Assembly: GCA_964291505.2 (NCBI GenBank) | Contig: OZ220216.1 | Coordinates: 1,054,001 to 1,118,000 of the forward strand | Direction of reading: 5' to 3' | DNA: 64,000 nucleotides | Origin: Kistimonas sp964291505 | Lineage (GTDB): Bacteria > Pseudomonadota > Gammaproteobacteria > Pseudomonadales > Endozoicomonadaceae | Program-made: the position numbers and the translations under genes | Shown: piece after piece, positions 10,341 through 19,495 of the stretch | How positions within the stretch are numbered: the stretch's first letter is position 1 | Layout: each line of letters opens with the position of its first letter | Notes under the pieces: generated by a model | What the model was told of the DNA's origin: nothing | The model's database searches: none | What the model saw: only the letters and a program-made list of their open reading frames with translations

Positions 10341-10368
10341 TTCAGCCACACGGCTTTCTGTATTATAC
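10341..10368 (+). promoter_or_regulatory. Possible purL promoter
   Basis: TTCAGC and TTATAC are separated by 16 bp within the TATTATACGCG context, about 75 bp before the purL start. The -35 match is weak and no PurR operator is visible. Confidence 0.3.
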
Positions 10369-10443
10369 GCGCACCCTGAGTACCCGCGCTGACTATTTGC
10401 GGTACTCACCAACCTCTCCCGGATTTCGAGGGTTCGTCTGACC

Positions 10444-13400
10444 ATGGAGATTCTACGCGGCAATCCCGCGCTTTCTTCTTTCCGTTCTGAGAGATTGCTG
10501 AAGGCCCTTCAGCAGCAGGTTACCGGTGTCACCGGTGTGTACGCTGACTTCATGCACTTTGCGCGACTGACCGCTCCGCTGACCAGCGAGGAGCAGGGTA
10601 TCCTGCAACGGTTGCTGCGCTACGGTCCGGGCATTGAGGCCCGGGATCCTGTCGGACAACTCTTCCTCGTGGTGCCAAGGCCCGGCACGATTTCTCCCTG
10701 GTCCAGCAAAGCGACCGATATTGCCCATAACTGCGGCCTTGGCCAGGTCCAGCGTCTGGAAAGGGGCATTGCCTACTTTATCCAGACCGATGGGGAACCC
10801 GGTGCCGAAGCGCTGGCAAGGATCGGCGACAGTCTGCATGATCCGATGACGGAGACCGTACTCCACAGCCTGGAGGCTGCGGAATGCCTCTTCCGCGATG
10901 CAGAGCCCCGACCGCTTACCACGGTACCGGTCATCGCTGAGGGACACTCGGCGCTGGAACTGGCCAATACGGAATTAGGCCTTGCACTGGCCGAGGATGA
11001 AATTGATTACCTGGTGGACAATTTCACCCGCCTGCAACGGGATCCCACCGATGTCGAGTTGATGATGTTCGCCCAGGCCAACTCGGAACATTGTCGGCAC
11101 AAGATTTTTAATGCTTCCTGGGACATTGACGGTGAAGCCCAGGAGAAATCCCTGTTTGCCATGATCCGCAATACCTGGGAGATGCACAGCGATGGTGTGT
11201 TGTCTGCCTATAAGGATAACGCCGCTGTCATCACCGGCTCCCGCGCCGGTCGCTTTTTCCCCGACCCTGACTCCTGCGAATACGGCTTTCATGAGGAAGA
11301 TGTCCATATCCTGATGAAAGTCGAAACCCACAACCATCCTACTGCCATTGCTCCCTATCCCGGCGCATCCACCGGCTCCGGTGGTGAGATCCGCGACGAA
11401 GGCGCTACCGGCCGTGGCGCCAAGCCCAAGGCGGGTCTGACCGGTTTTTCTGTTTCGAACCTCCGTATTCCCGGTTATGAGCAGCCCTGGGAAGGGGATT
11501 TCGGTAAGCCTGACCGTATTGTTTCTGCTCTGGATATCATGATTGAAGGGCCACTGGGCGGCGCCGGGTTCAATAATGAATTTGGTCGTCCCAACCTTTG
11601 CGGCTATTTCCGGACCTATGAAGAGCAGGTCAACGGTCCGGCCGGTGAAGAAGTCCGTGGTTACCACAAGCCGATCATGATTGCCGGCGGTCTGGGCAAC
11701 ATTCGCGCTGACCATGTGCAGAAAGCCGATTTTGCGGCGGGCGCGAAACTGATTGTTCTGGGTGGCCCGGCCATGCAGATCGGTCTGGGCGGCGGTGCAG
11801 CCTCATCCATGAGCACGGGTGAAGGTCAGGAAGACCTGGATTTTGCCTCTGTGCAGCGGGACAACCCCGAGATGGAGCGTCGTTGCCAGGAAGTCATCGA
11901 CCGCTGCTGGCAGCTGGGTGACAAGAACCCGATTCGCTTTATTCACGATGTCGGTGCCGGTGGCCTCTCCAACGCCTTCCCTGAGTTGGTAAGTGACGGT
12001 GGCCGTGGCGGCGATTTCGAGCTGCGCAATATTCCCAATGATGAACCCGGTATGTCCCCTTTGGCGGTCTGGTGCAACGAGTCCCAGGAACGCTATGTTC
12101 TGGCGGTTGAACCGGAGGGTATGGAACGCTTTGAAGCGATCTGTCGTCGGGAACGCTGTCCGTACGCAGTAGTGGGTACAGCCACTGAAGAAGAGCATCT
12201 GCGCCTGTCGGATAGCCATTTCGACAACAATCCGGTTGATCTACCGCTAGAGGTTCTGCTGGGCAAGGCACCCCGTATGCACCGCTCAGTGGAACGCACT
12301 GACTTTGAGCGCAAGGCACTGAAGCTGGCCGGTATTGATCTGGCAGAGGCGACAGAGCGGGTGCTGAGACTGCCGACCGTCGCTGGCAAGAGTTTCCTGA
12401 TTACCATCGGCGACCGTTCCATCACCGGTCTGGTCAATCGAGATCAGATGGTAGGTCCGTGGCAGGTGCCCGTGGCGGACTGTGCTGTCACTGCGACCAG
12501 TTTCGATGTCTACACGGGTGAAGCCATGTCCATGGGCGAGCGTACGCCGGTGGCTTTGTTGGATGGCCCCGCGTCCGGCCGGATGGCAATTGGTGAGGCG
12601 ATTACCAATATTGTCAGTGCCAAGATTGGCAGCCTGTCCGACATTCGTCTGTCGGCCAACTGGATGTCAGCAGCGTCCCATCCCGGTGAAGGAGAGCGTC
12701 TGTACGATACGGTGAAAGCCGTCGGTATGGAATTGTGTCCTGAGCTGGGTATTACCATTCCTGTGGGCAAGGATTCCATGTCCATGCGGACGGCCTGGAG
12801 CGAAGATGGTACCGAGAAATCGGTTACTTCACCGCTGTCCCTGATTATTTCTGCCTTCGCGCCGGTTCAGGATATTCGCAAGACGGTTACGCCGCAGCTG
12901 CGGACGGATCTGGGCGACACAGAGCTGGTGCTGATCGACCTGGGGCGTGGCCGGAATCGCCTGGGTGGTTCTGCGTTGGCTCAGGTTTATCGTCAGTTGG
13001 GTGATGTGCCGGCGGATCTGGACAGCCCGGAAGACCTGAAAGCCTTCTTTAATGCGATCCAGCAGTTGATGGATGAGCAGAAGCTTGTTGCTTACCACGA
13101 CCGTTCAGACGGTGGCCTGCTGACTACGTTGCTGGAAATGGCTTTTGCCGGTCATACTGGTATCCGGGTTGAGCTGGATAAGCTGGCGGAAACTCCGTCT
13201 GATCTGCTGCCGGCCTTGTTCAACGAAGAGCTGGGTGCCGTGATCCAGGTACGCCGTGAGGACAAGGGTTATGTGATGGACTGCCTGGCCGAGTTCGGTC
13301 TGTCAGGTTGTGTCCACAGCATCGGTACGCTGGCGGATGAACAAAATATCGAGTTCGTCTTCCGTGGGCATGACGTGTTGACTGGCAACCGGATTCGTTA

Positions 13401-14346
13401 CCACCGGATCTGGTCAGAGACCAGCTACCGGATCCAGGCGCTGCGTGATAATGCCGAATGTGCCCGTCAGGAGTTTGATAACCTGCTGGATGACCATGAT
13501 CCCGGCCTGCACGCCGTGGTTGCATGGGATCATAACCGGGATATCGCTGCGCCCTATATTGCCCGAGGTGCCAAGCCCCGGATCGCGATACTGAGGGAGC
13601 AGGGAGTGAATGGGCAGGTCGAAATGGCGGCAGCGTTTGACCGTGCCGGTTTTGCCGCGGTTGACGTGCACATGAGCGATCTCATGAGCGGTGACCGTTC
13701 GCTGGCTGATTTCACCGGTCTGGCTGCCTGTGGTGGTTTCTCCTATGGCGACGTGCTTGGTGCGGGTGAAGGCTGGGCGAAATCGATCCTGTTCAACAGT
13801 CGTACACGGGAGCAGTTTGCCGCTTTCTTTGATCGCAGGGATACTTTCACGCTGGGTGTGTGTAACGGCTGTCAGATGCTGTCCAACCTGCGAGAGCTGA
13901 TCCCCGGTGCATCGTTGTGGCCTCACTTTGTCCGTAACCGCTCCGAGCAGTTTGAAGCGCGGGTGGCCATGGTACAGATTGAGAAGAGTCCGTCGATCTT
14001 CCTGTCTGGTATGGAGGGTGACCGTCTGCCGATCGCCATTGCCCACGGTGAAGGACATGCGGAGTTTGCCAATGCGGGTGCCTTGCGCCGTTCCAGCGGT
14101 AGTGGTCTTGTAGCTCTGCGCTATGTCGACAACCACGGACAGGTGACGGAACGCTATCCGTTTAACCCCAATGGCTCTCCGGAAGGTATTACAGGCCTGA
14201 CCACGGATGATGGTCGGGTTACGATCATGATGCCTCATCCGGAACGGGTCTTCCGGGCAGTTCAGAACTCCTGGCGTCCTGATGAATGGGAAGAGGATGG
14301 CCCCTGGATGCGGATGTTCCGTAATGCCCGGGTCTGGGTCAACTGA
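10444..14346 (+). CDS. purL: Phosphoribosylformylglycinamidine synthase
   Basis: This is a full-length large-type PurL of 1300 residues. It makes FGAM from FGAR, glutamine and ATP in the fourth step of purine synthesis. The N-terminal PurS-like part, the tandem AIRS-like ATP-binding halves (motifs ETHNHPTAIAPYPGA and GRGAKPKAGL) and the C-terminal glutamine amidotransferase are all present. In the last, GVCNGCQM holds the nucleophile Cys1140, and HGEGHAEF and PHPERVFR follow. The start MEILRGNPALS matches the family N-terminus. A strong terminator follows. Confidence 0.98.
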   Translation: MEILRGNPALSSFRSERLLKALQQQVTGVTGVYADFMHFARLTAPLTSEEQGILQRLLRYGPGIEARDPVGQLFLVVPRPGTISPWSSKATDIAHNCGLGQVQRLERGIAYFIQTDGEPGAEALARIGDSLHDPMTETVLHSLEAAECLFRDAEPRPLTTVPVIAEGHSALELANTELGLALAEDEIDYLVDNFTRLQRDPTDVELMMFAQANSEHCRHKIFNASWDIDGEAQEKSLFAMIRNTWEMHSDGVLSAYKDNAAVITGSRAGRFFPDPDSCEYGFHEEDVHILMKVETHNHPTAIAPYPGASTGSGGEIRDEGATGRGAKPKAGLTGFSVSNLRIPGYEQPWEGDFGKPDRIVSALDIMIEGPLGGAGFNNEFGRPNLCGYFRTYEEQVNGPAGEEVRGYHKPIMIAGGLGNIRADHVQKADFAAGAKLIVLGGPAMQIGLGGGAASSMSTGEGQEDLDFASVQRDNPEMERRCQEVIDRCWQLGDKNPIRFIHDVGAGGLSNAFPELVSDGGRGGDFELRNIPNDEPGMSPLAVWCNESQERYVLAVEPEGMERFEAICRRERCPYAVVGTATEEEHLRLSDSHFDNNPVDLPLEVLLGKAPRMHRSVERTDFERKALKLAGIDLAEATERVLRLPTVAGKSFLITIGDRSITGLVNRDQMVGPWQVPVADCAVTATSFDVYTGEAMSMGERTPVALLDGPASGRMAIGEAITNIVSAKIGSLSDIRLSANWMSAASHPGEGERLYDTVKAVGMELCPELGITIPVGKDSMSMRTAWSEDGTEKSVTSPLSLIISAFAPVQDIRKTVTPQLRTDLGDTELVLIDLGRGRNRLGGSALAQVYRQLGDVPADLDSPEDLKAFFNAIQQLMDEQKLVAYHDRSDGGLLTTLLEMAFAGHTGIRVELDKLAETPSDLLPALFNEELGAVIQVRREDKGYVMDCLAEFGLSGCVHSIGTLADEQNIEFVFRGHDVLTGNRIRYHRIWSETSYRIQALRDNAECARQEFDNLLDDHDPGLHAVVAWDHNRDIAAPYIARGAKPRIAILREQGVNGQVEMAAAFDRAGFAAVDVHMSDLMSGDRSLADFTGLAACGGFSYGDVLGAGEGWAKSILFNSRTREQFAAFFDRRDTFTLGVCNGCQMLSNLRELIPGASLWPHFVRNRSEQFEARVAMVQIEKSPSIFLSGMEGDRLPIAIAHGEGHAEFANAGALRRSSGSGLVALRYVDNHGQVTERYPFNPNGSPEGITGLTTDDGRVTIMMPHPERVFRAVQNSWRPDEWEEDGPWMRMFRNARVWVN

Positions 14347-14361
14347 TACTGAGTGAAACAG

Positions 14362-14389
14362 AAAACCCCGCGAAAGCGGGGTTTTTTTT
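14362..14389 (+). terminator. Rho-independent terminator after purL
   Basis: Stem CCCCGC/GCGGGG with a GAAA tetraloop, preceded by an A-run and followed by eight T. It also works in reverse for the convergent gene that ends at 14412. Confidence 0.95.
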
Positions 14390-14411
14390 GTGGCGCTTTT
14401 GGTGAATAGGG

Positions 14412-17078
14412 TTATACCGGTGGCACCAGAGGGCGATTGGGGTTGTCTACCGCATTAACAGCAGGACGGAAGGGCTCTGGCTGTTGAGTAGATTGATCTT
14501 GTTCAGATGAAGGACGGCTGGTAGCAATCGCAGTCGCTTTTTCGGCCAGCGTTTTTTGCAATTGTTTGACCTGTTTCTTGGAGAGTGGTTTGCCCCGTTG
14601 AATCAGTTCAAAGATTGGTTCAAGTCTGGCGCTGACGGACTCGGTAATGCGATATCCAGGCATGGCGGTGTTCTGGGTTTGTATCGTGGTATGGCCGCCA
14701 TTGAGTGCCATTTGTTGCAGTAATGCTGCGAAGTCAGGGCTTTCTGTCATGATATGTCGTCGGATGAAATCCGTTCCAATGGCGTCATCCTGGCAGGCTT
14801 CCAGGTAGCAAAGCTGAGTATGGTCATGGACTTTTTTCAACCCGGTTCTGTCTTTGTTGCTCTTGCAGCCTTCCATGACCGGCATATCAATGCTGTTGAG
14901 CAGGGCATTGAGGGTGCGACTGTAGAGGAAGGGGTCTTTGGCGGCACAGTGGCGCATGCCGGTACGTGTCAGCTCACGCATATGATTGACCAAAAGCTGG
15001 ATTTTCTGTTGCTGTTCCGGGGAATACTGATTCAGCCGTTTTCCGATAAACCCTTCGACAGGCGCGTCGGGTTCCAGGTTTCCGATGAGTTTTGTGAGTG
15101 CACGTTTGTTCTGGGTTTCAGCTTCGTTCCAGGTGTCGCCTGTCAGTGCGAGGAACGAATTGTGGGCGATCAGGTTACAGGGGCAGATAAACATAAAAGG
15201 CTCAACATTGACGTTGACCTTATGTGGAATGCCGGCGCTTGAGTAAACGGTGAGCGTCGTGGTTTTATCCTGCCAGTGTGCTTCCATGCTTTTCCAGGTT
15301 TCGCGACACCAGTGGCGTTCATCATCCATGGTGTCCTGAAGTGATTTGATGGGGATATGTTTGCCAATGCCCCGCAACACATCAGGGCTCATGAGGTTGG
15401 TGTAGCAGACCGGCATGTCGATGGTGGCATCCGGATTGTCCATGGCGTTTGCCAGTTCTCCGGTGCCAGCCTTGTGTTGTAGCAACAAGGCCGTCAGCGC
15501 TTCATTCAGTCGTCTAAGGGTGATCGCGTCACGTTCCCCGGCTGGATGGGCATACGCGTAGGGAATGCCTACCCTGACAGACTTTTCCAACGCCTTGCCA
15601 TCCATGGATAGGCTCGATGTGTAGAGGTTTACGGCCGAATCGCTGTCACGTTTCATTGATGGGCTCAAACGCCCATGGTAACTATGTTCAAAGGGGTCTC
15701 TCTCACCCTGGGGTTCGCCGGGGTGGTGGTAGCGTAGCTGGGCGGCGGGACAGTAAGCGGTTTCCGAATGGTGCAGCGTACCATTGATACGAAAAGCCTG
15801 CTGCTTTGAAAAGACCTTGCTGGTTTCGCTCAGCTTGTCTATCAGCATGGTGTTGAATGTTTTTTTGAGCCCGGCCTTTTTGAGTTCTGCAATAATGTCT
15901 TTATTGCAGCGTGCGACCTGTTGCACCAAATCAGGGATGAAATCGGATTGTTGTTTAATATGCTGCTGATGTTGCATATACAGTTTCAGCAAGGACTTCC
16001 GGGCTTTCTGGATGTGCGGTGCCATGGAACTGCCGAGGGTTTGCCAAGCGGCCTGATACTGCTCTTCAAGGCATCGCTTAAATTCATCCGGCGTTCTGAA
16101 ATCATTACGTTGTAATGTGGTAAACAGTTGTTCCTGCTCAATACAGGTTTGCAGCATTTTCGCGATATCCTGCCTTAGGCAATCCCGCAGTTCATCTGAA
16201 ATGCTTTTACTATGGTTCAGTCGCCCTTTAAGCGCATCCAGTTCCCTTTTTAGGCGCGCGGGTTGTCTGGCTTCATCGCCATTTAAGGTTTCGTAGGGGG
16301 AAAGGCCAGCCATATGGCTGACTCGTGACGCCAGGCTGGATGCCTGTCTGACCAGACTCACTTCCCGATTGGTCAGGCCGGCGCCATCTAGCAATGCCTG
16401 CAGCGATTCAGCCAGCAGTGACTGGGAACGGTTTTCGTGATTTGTCAGGTACTTAATCGTATGGGGCAGATTTTGCTGAAAGTGCGAGACATGTTCTTTT
16501 AAATACTGAATAAACAGTGATTGGGCGTGTTCTGTGTTTTTGGGGTAGAGCTGTTCATCACTCAAGTACTTCAGAAACGATTGTCTTAGCCAGGCTTTTT
16601 CCCCGGCCGGTATGCGGTCCAGTGATGGAGACAAATCATGTTGTTTCCAGATGGCTTTAAGGAATGTCTGCCAGGGTTTGCTAATCACGCGTTTGAGCTG
16701 TTTTTCCTGTATGGGCTCAGGCATGGTTGCCGGTGAAACAGTCTGCGTATTGTTTCGTTCGGTGGGTGAGATTAGTGGTTCATCCGGTTCATTCGCGGAA
16801 GGCGGGCGGTTATGCAGTTTGACCAGTTGGTGGAGCTGTTCGGCTGCTGGATTAATGGCCTGAGGAGCTCTCTGATGAAGTGATGTGGTGCTGACAGGGG
16901 ATTCTGCGTCCTCTTCTCCATGTGTTTTTATTTTTTTGACAAACAGTTCATCACCCTGGGCCTTTTTGACGGTTCTTTGGGAGTGGGTGGTGCCTTCAGG
17001 CTGAGGCTTTTTGGCTGGGGGCTGGTTCGCCATTCCAGCAGGTGATGTGCCAGGAATATTCGGTGTTGATGAGTCCAT
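14412..17078 (-). CDS. SopB/IpgD-like phosphoinositide phosphatase, candidate type III effector
   Basis: This 888-residue protein carries the CX5R phosphatase signature CKSNKDRTG, with Cys738 and Arg744, the same motif as CKSGKDRTG in Salmonella SopB/SigD and Shigella IpgD. About 60 residues further on, ALNGGHTTIQTQNTAMPGYR aligns with the SopB segment around LLNSGNMEIQEMNTGVPGYK, which makes the family call firm. In that family the enzyme acts on host phosphoinositides after type III delivery. The first 130 residues are polar, Pro/Thr/Gln-rich and probably disordered, as in secreted effectors. The middle (about 140-470) is helical and could hold a GTPase-binding or chaperone-related region. 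The protein is over 300 residues longer than SopB. No secretion genes or chaperone are adjacent. The gene is monocistronic. Confidence 0.9.
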   Translation of the reverse strand: MDSSTPNIPGTSPAGMANQPPAKKPQPEGTTHSQRTVKKAQGDELFVKKIKTHGEEDAESPVSTTSLHQRAPQAINPAAEQLHQLVKLHNRPPSANEPDEPLISPTERNNTQTVSPATMPEPIQEKQLKRVISKPWQTFLKAIWKQHDLSPSLDRIPAGEKAWLRQSFLKYLSDEQLYPKNTEHAQSLFIQYLKEHVSHFQQNLPHTIKYLTNHENRSQSLLAESLQALLDGAGLTNREVSLVRQASSLASRVSHMAGLSPYETLNGDEARQPARLKRELDALKGRLNHSKSISDELRDCLRQDIAKMLQTCIEQEQLFTTLQRNDFRTPDEFKRCLEEQYQAAWQTLGSSMAPHIQKARKSLLKLYMQHQQHIKQQSDFIPDLVQQVARCNKDIIAELKKAGLKKTFNTMLIDKLSETSKVFSKQQAFRINGTLHHSETAYCPAAQLRYHHPGEPQGERDPFEHSYHGRLSPSMKRDSDSAVNLYTSSLSMDGKALEKSVRVGIPYAYAHPAGERDAITLRRLNEALTALLLQHKAGTGELANAMDNPDATIDMPVCYTNLMSPDVLRGIGKHIPIKSLQDTMDDERHWCRETWKSMEAHWQDKTTTLTVYSSAGIPHKVNVNVEPFMFICPCNLIAHNSFLALTGDTWNEAETQNKRALTKLIGNLEPDAPVEGFIGKRLNQYSPEQQQKIQLLVNHMRELTRTGMRHCAAKDPFLYSRTLNALLNSIDMPVMEGCKSNKDRTGLKKVHDHTQLCYLEACQDDAIGTDFIRRHIMTESPDFAALLQQMALNGGHTTIQTQNTAMPGYRITESVSARLEPIFELIQRGKPLSKKQVKQLQKTLAEKATAIATSRPSSEQDQSTQQPEPFRPAVNAVDNPNRPLVPPV

Positions 17079-17206
17079 GTCAATGCTTCCCTTTCTCCTT
17101 TAAGAATAGATCTTGATGGACTCAGGAAGGGTAGATAAAGGCAGGCTTATATAGCTGGCATGGAATTAAAAGGAAGGTATTAATTGTAAATGGTTTTAGT
17201 GTCAAC

Positions 17207-17242
17207 GCCCGGACAAGGGATCTCTAACGATAATGTCCGGGC
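17207..17242. repeat. Inverted repeat with 9-bp arms
   Basis: GCCCGGACA and TGTCCGGGC are separated by 18 nt, just downstream of the small minus-strand ORF at 17257-17355. There is no T-run on the minus strand, so it may be a 3' stem-loop rather than a true terminator. Confidence 0.5.
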
Positions 17243-17256
17243 TATCTGTTGCATTG

Positions 17257-17355
17257 TTACTGTATGGCGTTAACAAGCAATAGGATGCTGGTGGCGAGGG
17301 CTGCCAGTGAGAGGGTTAGCAGGCAGCATTCCTTGGTGGTCAATCGGTCATCCAT
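17257..17355 (-). CDS. Putative 32-residue membrane peptide
   Basis: This ORF reads MDDRLTTKECC, then a hydrophobic stretch LLTLSLAALATSILLLV, and ends NAIQ. It has a Shine-Dalgarno-like GAGGAAA about 7 nt before the ATG, a TATAAT box about 110 bp upstream (17468-17473 on the minus strand) and an inverted repeat downstream. That looks like a free-standing small gene for a single-pass inner-membrane peptide. It is too short to assign a family; a type I toxin-like peptide or a small regulator are possibilities only. Confidence 0.4.
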   Translation of the reverse strand: MDDRLTTKECCLLTLSLAALATSILLLVNAIQ

Positions 17356-17467
17356 GGTGTTTCCTCGGTAATGGTCAGTCAGTGATGCGTTGGGTGGCAA
17401 GTACCTTGTGTATGGCTGCTGCGCAAAATATTGTGATGAATCTTGCCTGTTAGCGCAGGAAGCGGGG

Positions 17468-17473
17468 ATTATA
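17468..17473 (-). promoter_or_regulatory. TATAAT box upstream of the 32-residue ORF
   Basis: A perfect -10 hexamer on the minus strand with GC-rich discriminator (CCCCGC). The -35 is imperfect: TTGTTG at 18 bp or TTGAAC at 15 bp. The leader to the small ORF would be about 105 nt and holds a short CCTG/CAGG hairpin. Confidence 0.35.
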
Positions 17474-17556
17474 GTAGGAGTGAAGGTTGTTCAACAATAA
17501 GTAAACACTGTGAGTTTGGAAGTCTGTGAGAATGTAAAGTCAGGGAGGGTGATGAA

Positions 17557-17937
17557 GTGTATGGTGGGTTTGGTATATTGGGATGTTTCCTGGTCTTGCT
17601 GGGTGGGTGTGCATCTGATCTGACGGGTTACAGTTATAGTCGTGGAGAAATTGCCAGCAAGGCATGGGTAGATGTTGGTACAGTGCTCGACGTGGGGGTT
17701 GTTGGCAGGCCGACAAATTCACAGGTTAACGCTAGTGATGCTGCTGATACCGATACTGGCAGTCGGCGAGTTCTCATCACTGTGCAACTTGATACCGGTG
17801 CGCATGTTTCTATTGAACAGGTAGTGAAGCTTGATGCTCCCATTCATAAAGGGGACAGGGTAACTCTGATCTCAGAAGGCGGTGTGACACGTGTTGTAAC
17901 AGCCGAGCCCTTGATGAATCAGCAAGTCAGCCATTAG
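17557..17937 (+). CDS. SlyB-like outer-membrane lipoprotein without glycine zipper
   Basis: The GTG start at 17557 is supported by AGGGAGGG 7 nt upstream. The N-terminus ends in the lipobox LLGGC, so the mature protein is acylated at Cys18. The body (SYSRGEIASKAWVDVGTVLDV, then ISIEQ-like strands and KGDRVTLISEGG) follows the pattern of SlyB/Pcp lipoproteins: first strand, second strand and a C-terminal GDRV segment. SlyB proteins normally carry a Gly-rich zipper in the middle; here a short Asn/Asp/Thr-rich loop replaces it. Length is 126 residues. It lies 30 bp before a second small envelope gene. The SlyB relationship is a pattern judgement. Confidence 0.65.
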   Translation: MYGGFGILGCFLVLLGGCASDLTGYSYSRGEIASKAWVDVGTVLDVGVVGRPTNSQVNASDAADTDTGSRRVLITVQLDTGAHVSIEQVVKLDAPIHKGDRVTLISEGGVTRVVTAEPLMNQQVSH

Positions 17938-17967
17938 ACTGCAGACTTTCCTGTTCCGGTAACCACC

Positions 17968-18276
17968 ATGAAAAAAGATACATTAGTCGCAGTCGGCATT
18001 GTCGGCTGTATCGTTATCCTTGGAGGATTGTGGCTCTGGCACGATCATTCGACCGTGCAAACGTTACCCGCAGTGCCTGAGGATTCGGCTACGTTTGATC
18101 CGGTGCCCGTTTACTCAGAGGATACTGACCTGCACAGCGATGCCGAGGATGTCACGCGTATCATTGTCAGTGATAGTCTTAAGGGTGGCAGTGATGTAGA
18201 TATTGATCAGGTACTTTCCGACAAGGTGATTGTCAACGACAAGGTGGTCAATCTCCCTCAAAAGGGCAATCAATAA
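17968..18276 (+). CDS. Small membrane-anchored acidic protein, unknown function
   Basis: This 102-residue protein has a short Lys-containing start, one hydrophobic helix at residues 7-24 (VAVGIVGCIVILGGLWLW) and an acidic, probably periplasmic tail ending in DKVIVNDKVVNLPQK. It follows the SlyB-like gene by 30 bp and precedes the sulfurtransferase by 30 bp, so the three may be cotranscribed. I do not recognise a family. Confidence 0.6.
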   Translation: MKKDTLVAVGIVGCIVILGGLWLWHDHSTVQTLPAVPEDSATFDPVPVYSEDTDLHSDAEDVTRIIVSDSLKGGSDVDIDQVLSDKVIVNDKVVNLPQKGNQ

Positions 18277-18306
18277 ATGGTCTGTCGTTGGCCTGCCTGA
18301 TTTTAT

Positions 18307-19167
18307 ATGAGTAACCACACTATGAGCCCCTTAATTGAAGTCGATGAGCTGGCCGGGATGCTGGGTGATAAGTCGCTAAGGCTGATTGATGCTCGCTTCT
18401 CGCTGCAGGATATCGCTCTGGGTAAACAGCAATATCTTGATGGCCATATTTCGGGTGCCGTTTATGCGGATCTGGAGCAAGACTTGTCAGGTCCAATTAC
18501 GCCAGGCACAACGGGTCGGCACCCGTTGCCTGATCCGGTGCAATTTGCGAAACGGTTGCAGTTCTGGGGAATCACTGAATCTACGAAGGTTGTTGTCTAC
18601 GATGATGGCAGCCATGCCATGGCCGCACGTTGCTGGTGGTTGCTGGCGTGGGTTGGCGTTTCCCATGTGCGTGTGCTTCATGGTGGTTTTAATGCATGGG
18701 TCGAAGCGGGGTTTCCGGTGACTCAGGATATCTGGGTGCCTGAACCGAGCGATACCGTGTTTTCACCCGGTTATCTGCAGACGGTTGAAGCGGATGAGGT
18801 CTTGGGGCTGTCACGTCAATCAGCCGTATTACTGGATGCAAGAGGGCGAGAGCGTTTTGCCGGGCGGGAAGAGCCCATTGATCCGGTGGCGGGACATATT
18901 CCCGGTGCTATCTGTATGCCGTTTGCTGACAATATGGATGGCAATCATCGCTTCCTTTCACCGGATGTTCTGGCGGAGCGTTTCGGGCGTTTTTATTCCA
19001 CCTCTGATACGGACTCACGGCCGGTGTGCTATTGCGGTTCCGGCGTAACAGCTTGCCATAATATCCTGGCCATGCGACTTGCAGGCTTGCCTTGGCCGAT
19101 GTTGTACCCCGGCTCCTGGAGTGAATGGATCACTGATCCTGCGCGTCCTGTGGCAACCGGCGACTGA
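18307..19167 (+). CDS. sseA: Thiosulfate/3-mercaptopyruvate sulfurtransferase
   Basis: This 286-residue protein consists of two rhodanese domains. The N-terminal one (LIDARFSL, GHISGAVYADLEQDL) lacks the Cys. The C-terminal one has active Cys243 in CGSGVTA, the loop typical of mercaptopyruvate sulfurtransferases, followed by CHNILAMRLAGL and LYPGSWSEW. It transfers sulfur to thiol or cyanide acceptors in the cytoplasm. Its stop lies 1 nt from the stop of the convergent ACT-domain gene. Confidence 0.93.
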   Translation: MSNHTMSPLIEVDELAGMLGDKSLRLIDARFSLQDIALGKQQYLDGHISGAVYADLEQDLSGPITPGTTGRHPLPDPVQFAKRLQFWGITESTKVVVYDDGSHAMAARCWWLLAWVGVSHVRVLHGGFNAWVEAGFPVTQDIWVPEPSDTVFSPGYLQTVEADEVLGLSRQSAVLLDARGRERFAGREEPIDPVAGHIPGAICMPFADNMDGNHRFLSPDVLAERFGRFYSTSDTDSRPVCYCGSGVTACHNILAMRLAGLPWPMLYPGSWSEWITDPARPVATGD

Positions 19168-19168
19168 G

Positions 19169-19405
19169 TCAGCGCCGGCAGGGAACCAGTGAGCGTACAT
19201 CCTCCTCTTTCAACAGTTGCATGATCAGCTTGTCCTGGCTCTTTTCGCCCTGGACGCGGAGTTTGACTTCATAGTGATCCCGCTCTGGCTTGAATTCAGC
19301 AATGAAGTTGCTGACTTCAAAACCGCCACCCCGACTGGTTGAAAGGATTTTCTCCAGACAGCCGGGATTGTTGGCTGTGATCAGTTTGAGTTGAATGCTG
19401 GTCAT
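19169..19405 (-). CDS. IlvM-like ACT-domain protein (acetolactate synthase small-subunit type)
   Basis: This 78-residue single ACT domain has the IlvM pattern: LKLITANNPGCLEKILSTSR, then GFEVSNF, and a final strand near KEEDVRSLV. IlvM is the small regulatory subunit of acetolactate synthase II and is normally encoded right after ilvG. No ilvG or other catalytic subunit is next to it; the upstream DNA holds only a leader with a terminator. It may pair with a catalytic subunit encoded elsewhere or be another ACT regulator. Confidence 0.7.
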   Translation of the reverse strand: MTSIQLKLITANNPGCLEKILSTSRGGGFEVSNFIAEFKPERDHYEVKLRVQGEKSQDKLIMQLLKEEDVRSLVPCRR

Positions 19406-19437
19406 GCTGTGTTTCCGTCGTTGTGTGCCGCCAGTAA

Positions 19438-19475
19438 TAAAAAACCCCCGGACCGGTTAGGTGCGGGGGTTTTTT
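19438..19475 (-). terminator. Attenuator-like terminator upstream of the IlvM-like gene
   Basis: CCCCCG/CGGGGG stem with A-run and T-run on both sides, about 35 bp before the ATG of the minus-strand ACT gene. In that direction it sits between promoter and gene, as in amino-acid attenuators. It can also stop plus-strand read-through. Confidence 0.65.
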
Positions 19476-19495
19476 GTATCTGCTGCCTTCAGTCA

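Noticed and set aside
10241..10441. 66-codon plus-strand ORF before purL
   Set aside because: No ribosome site, overlaps the likely purL promoter, and composition is not protein-like.
13414..14238. 274-codon minus-strand ORF in purL
   Set aside because: Antisense shadow of the well-conserved purL coding region.
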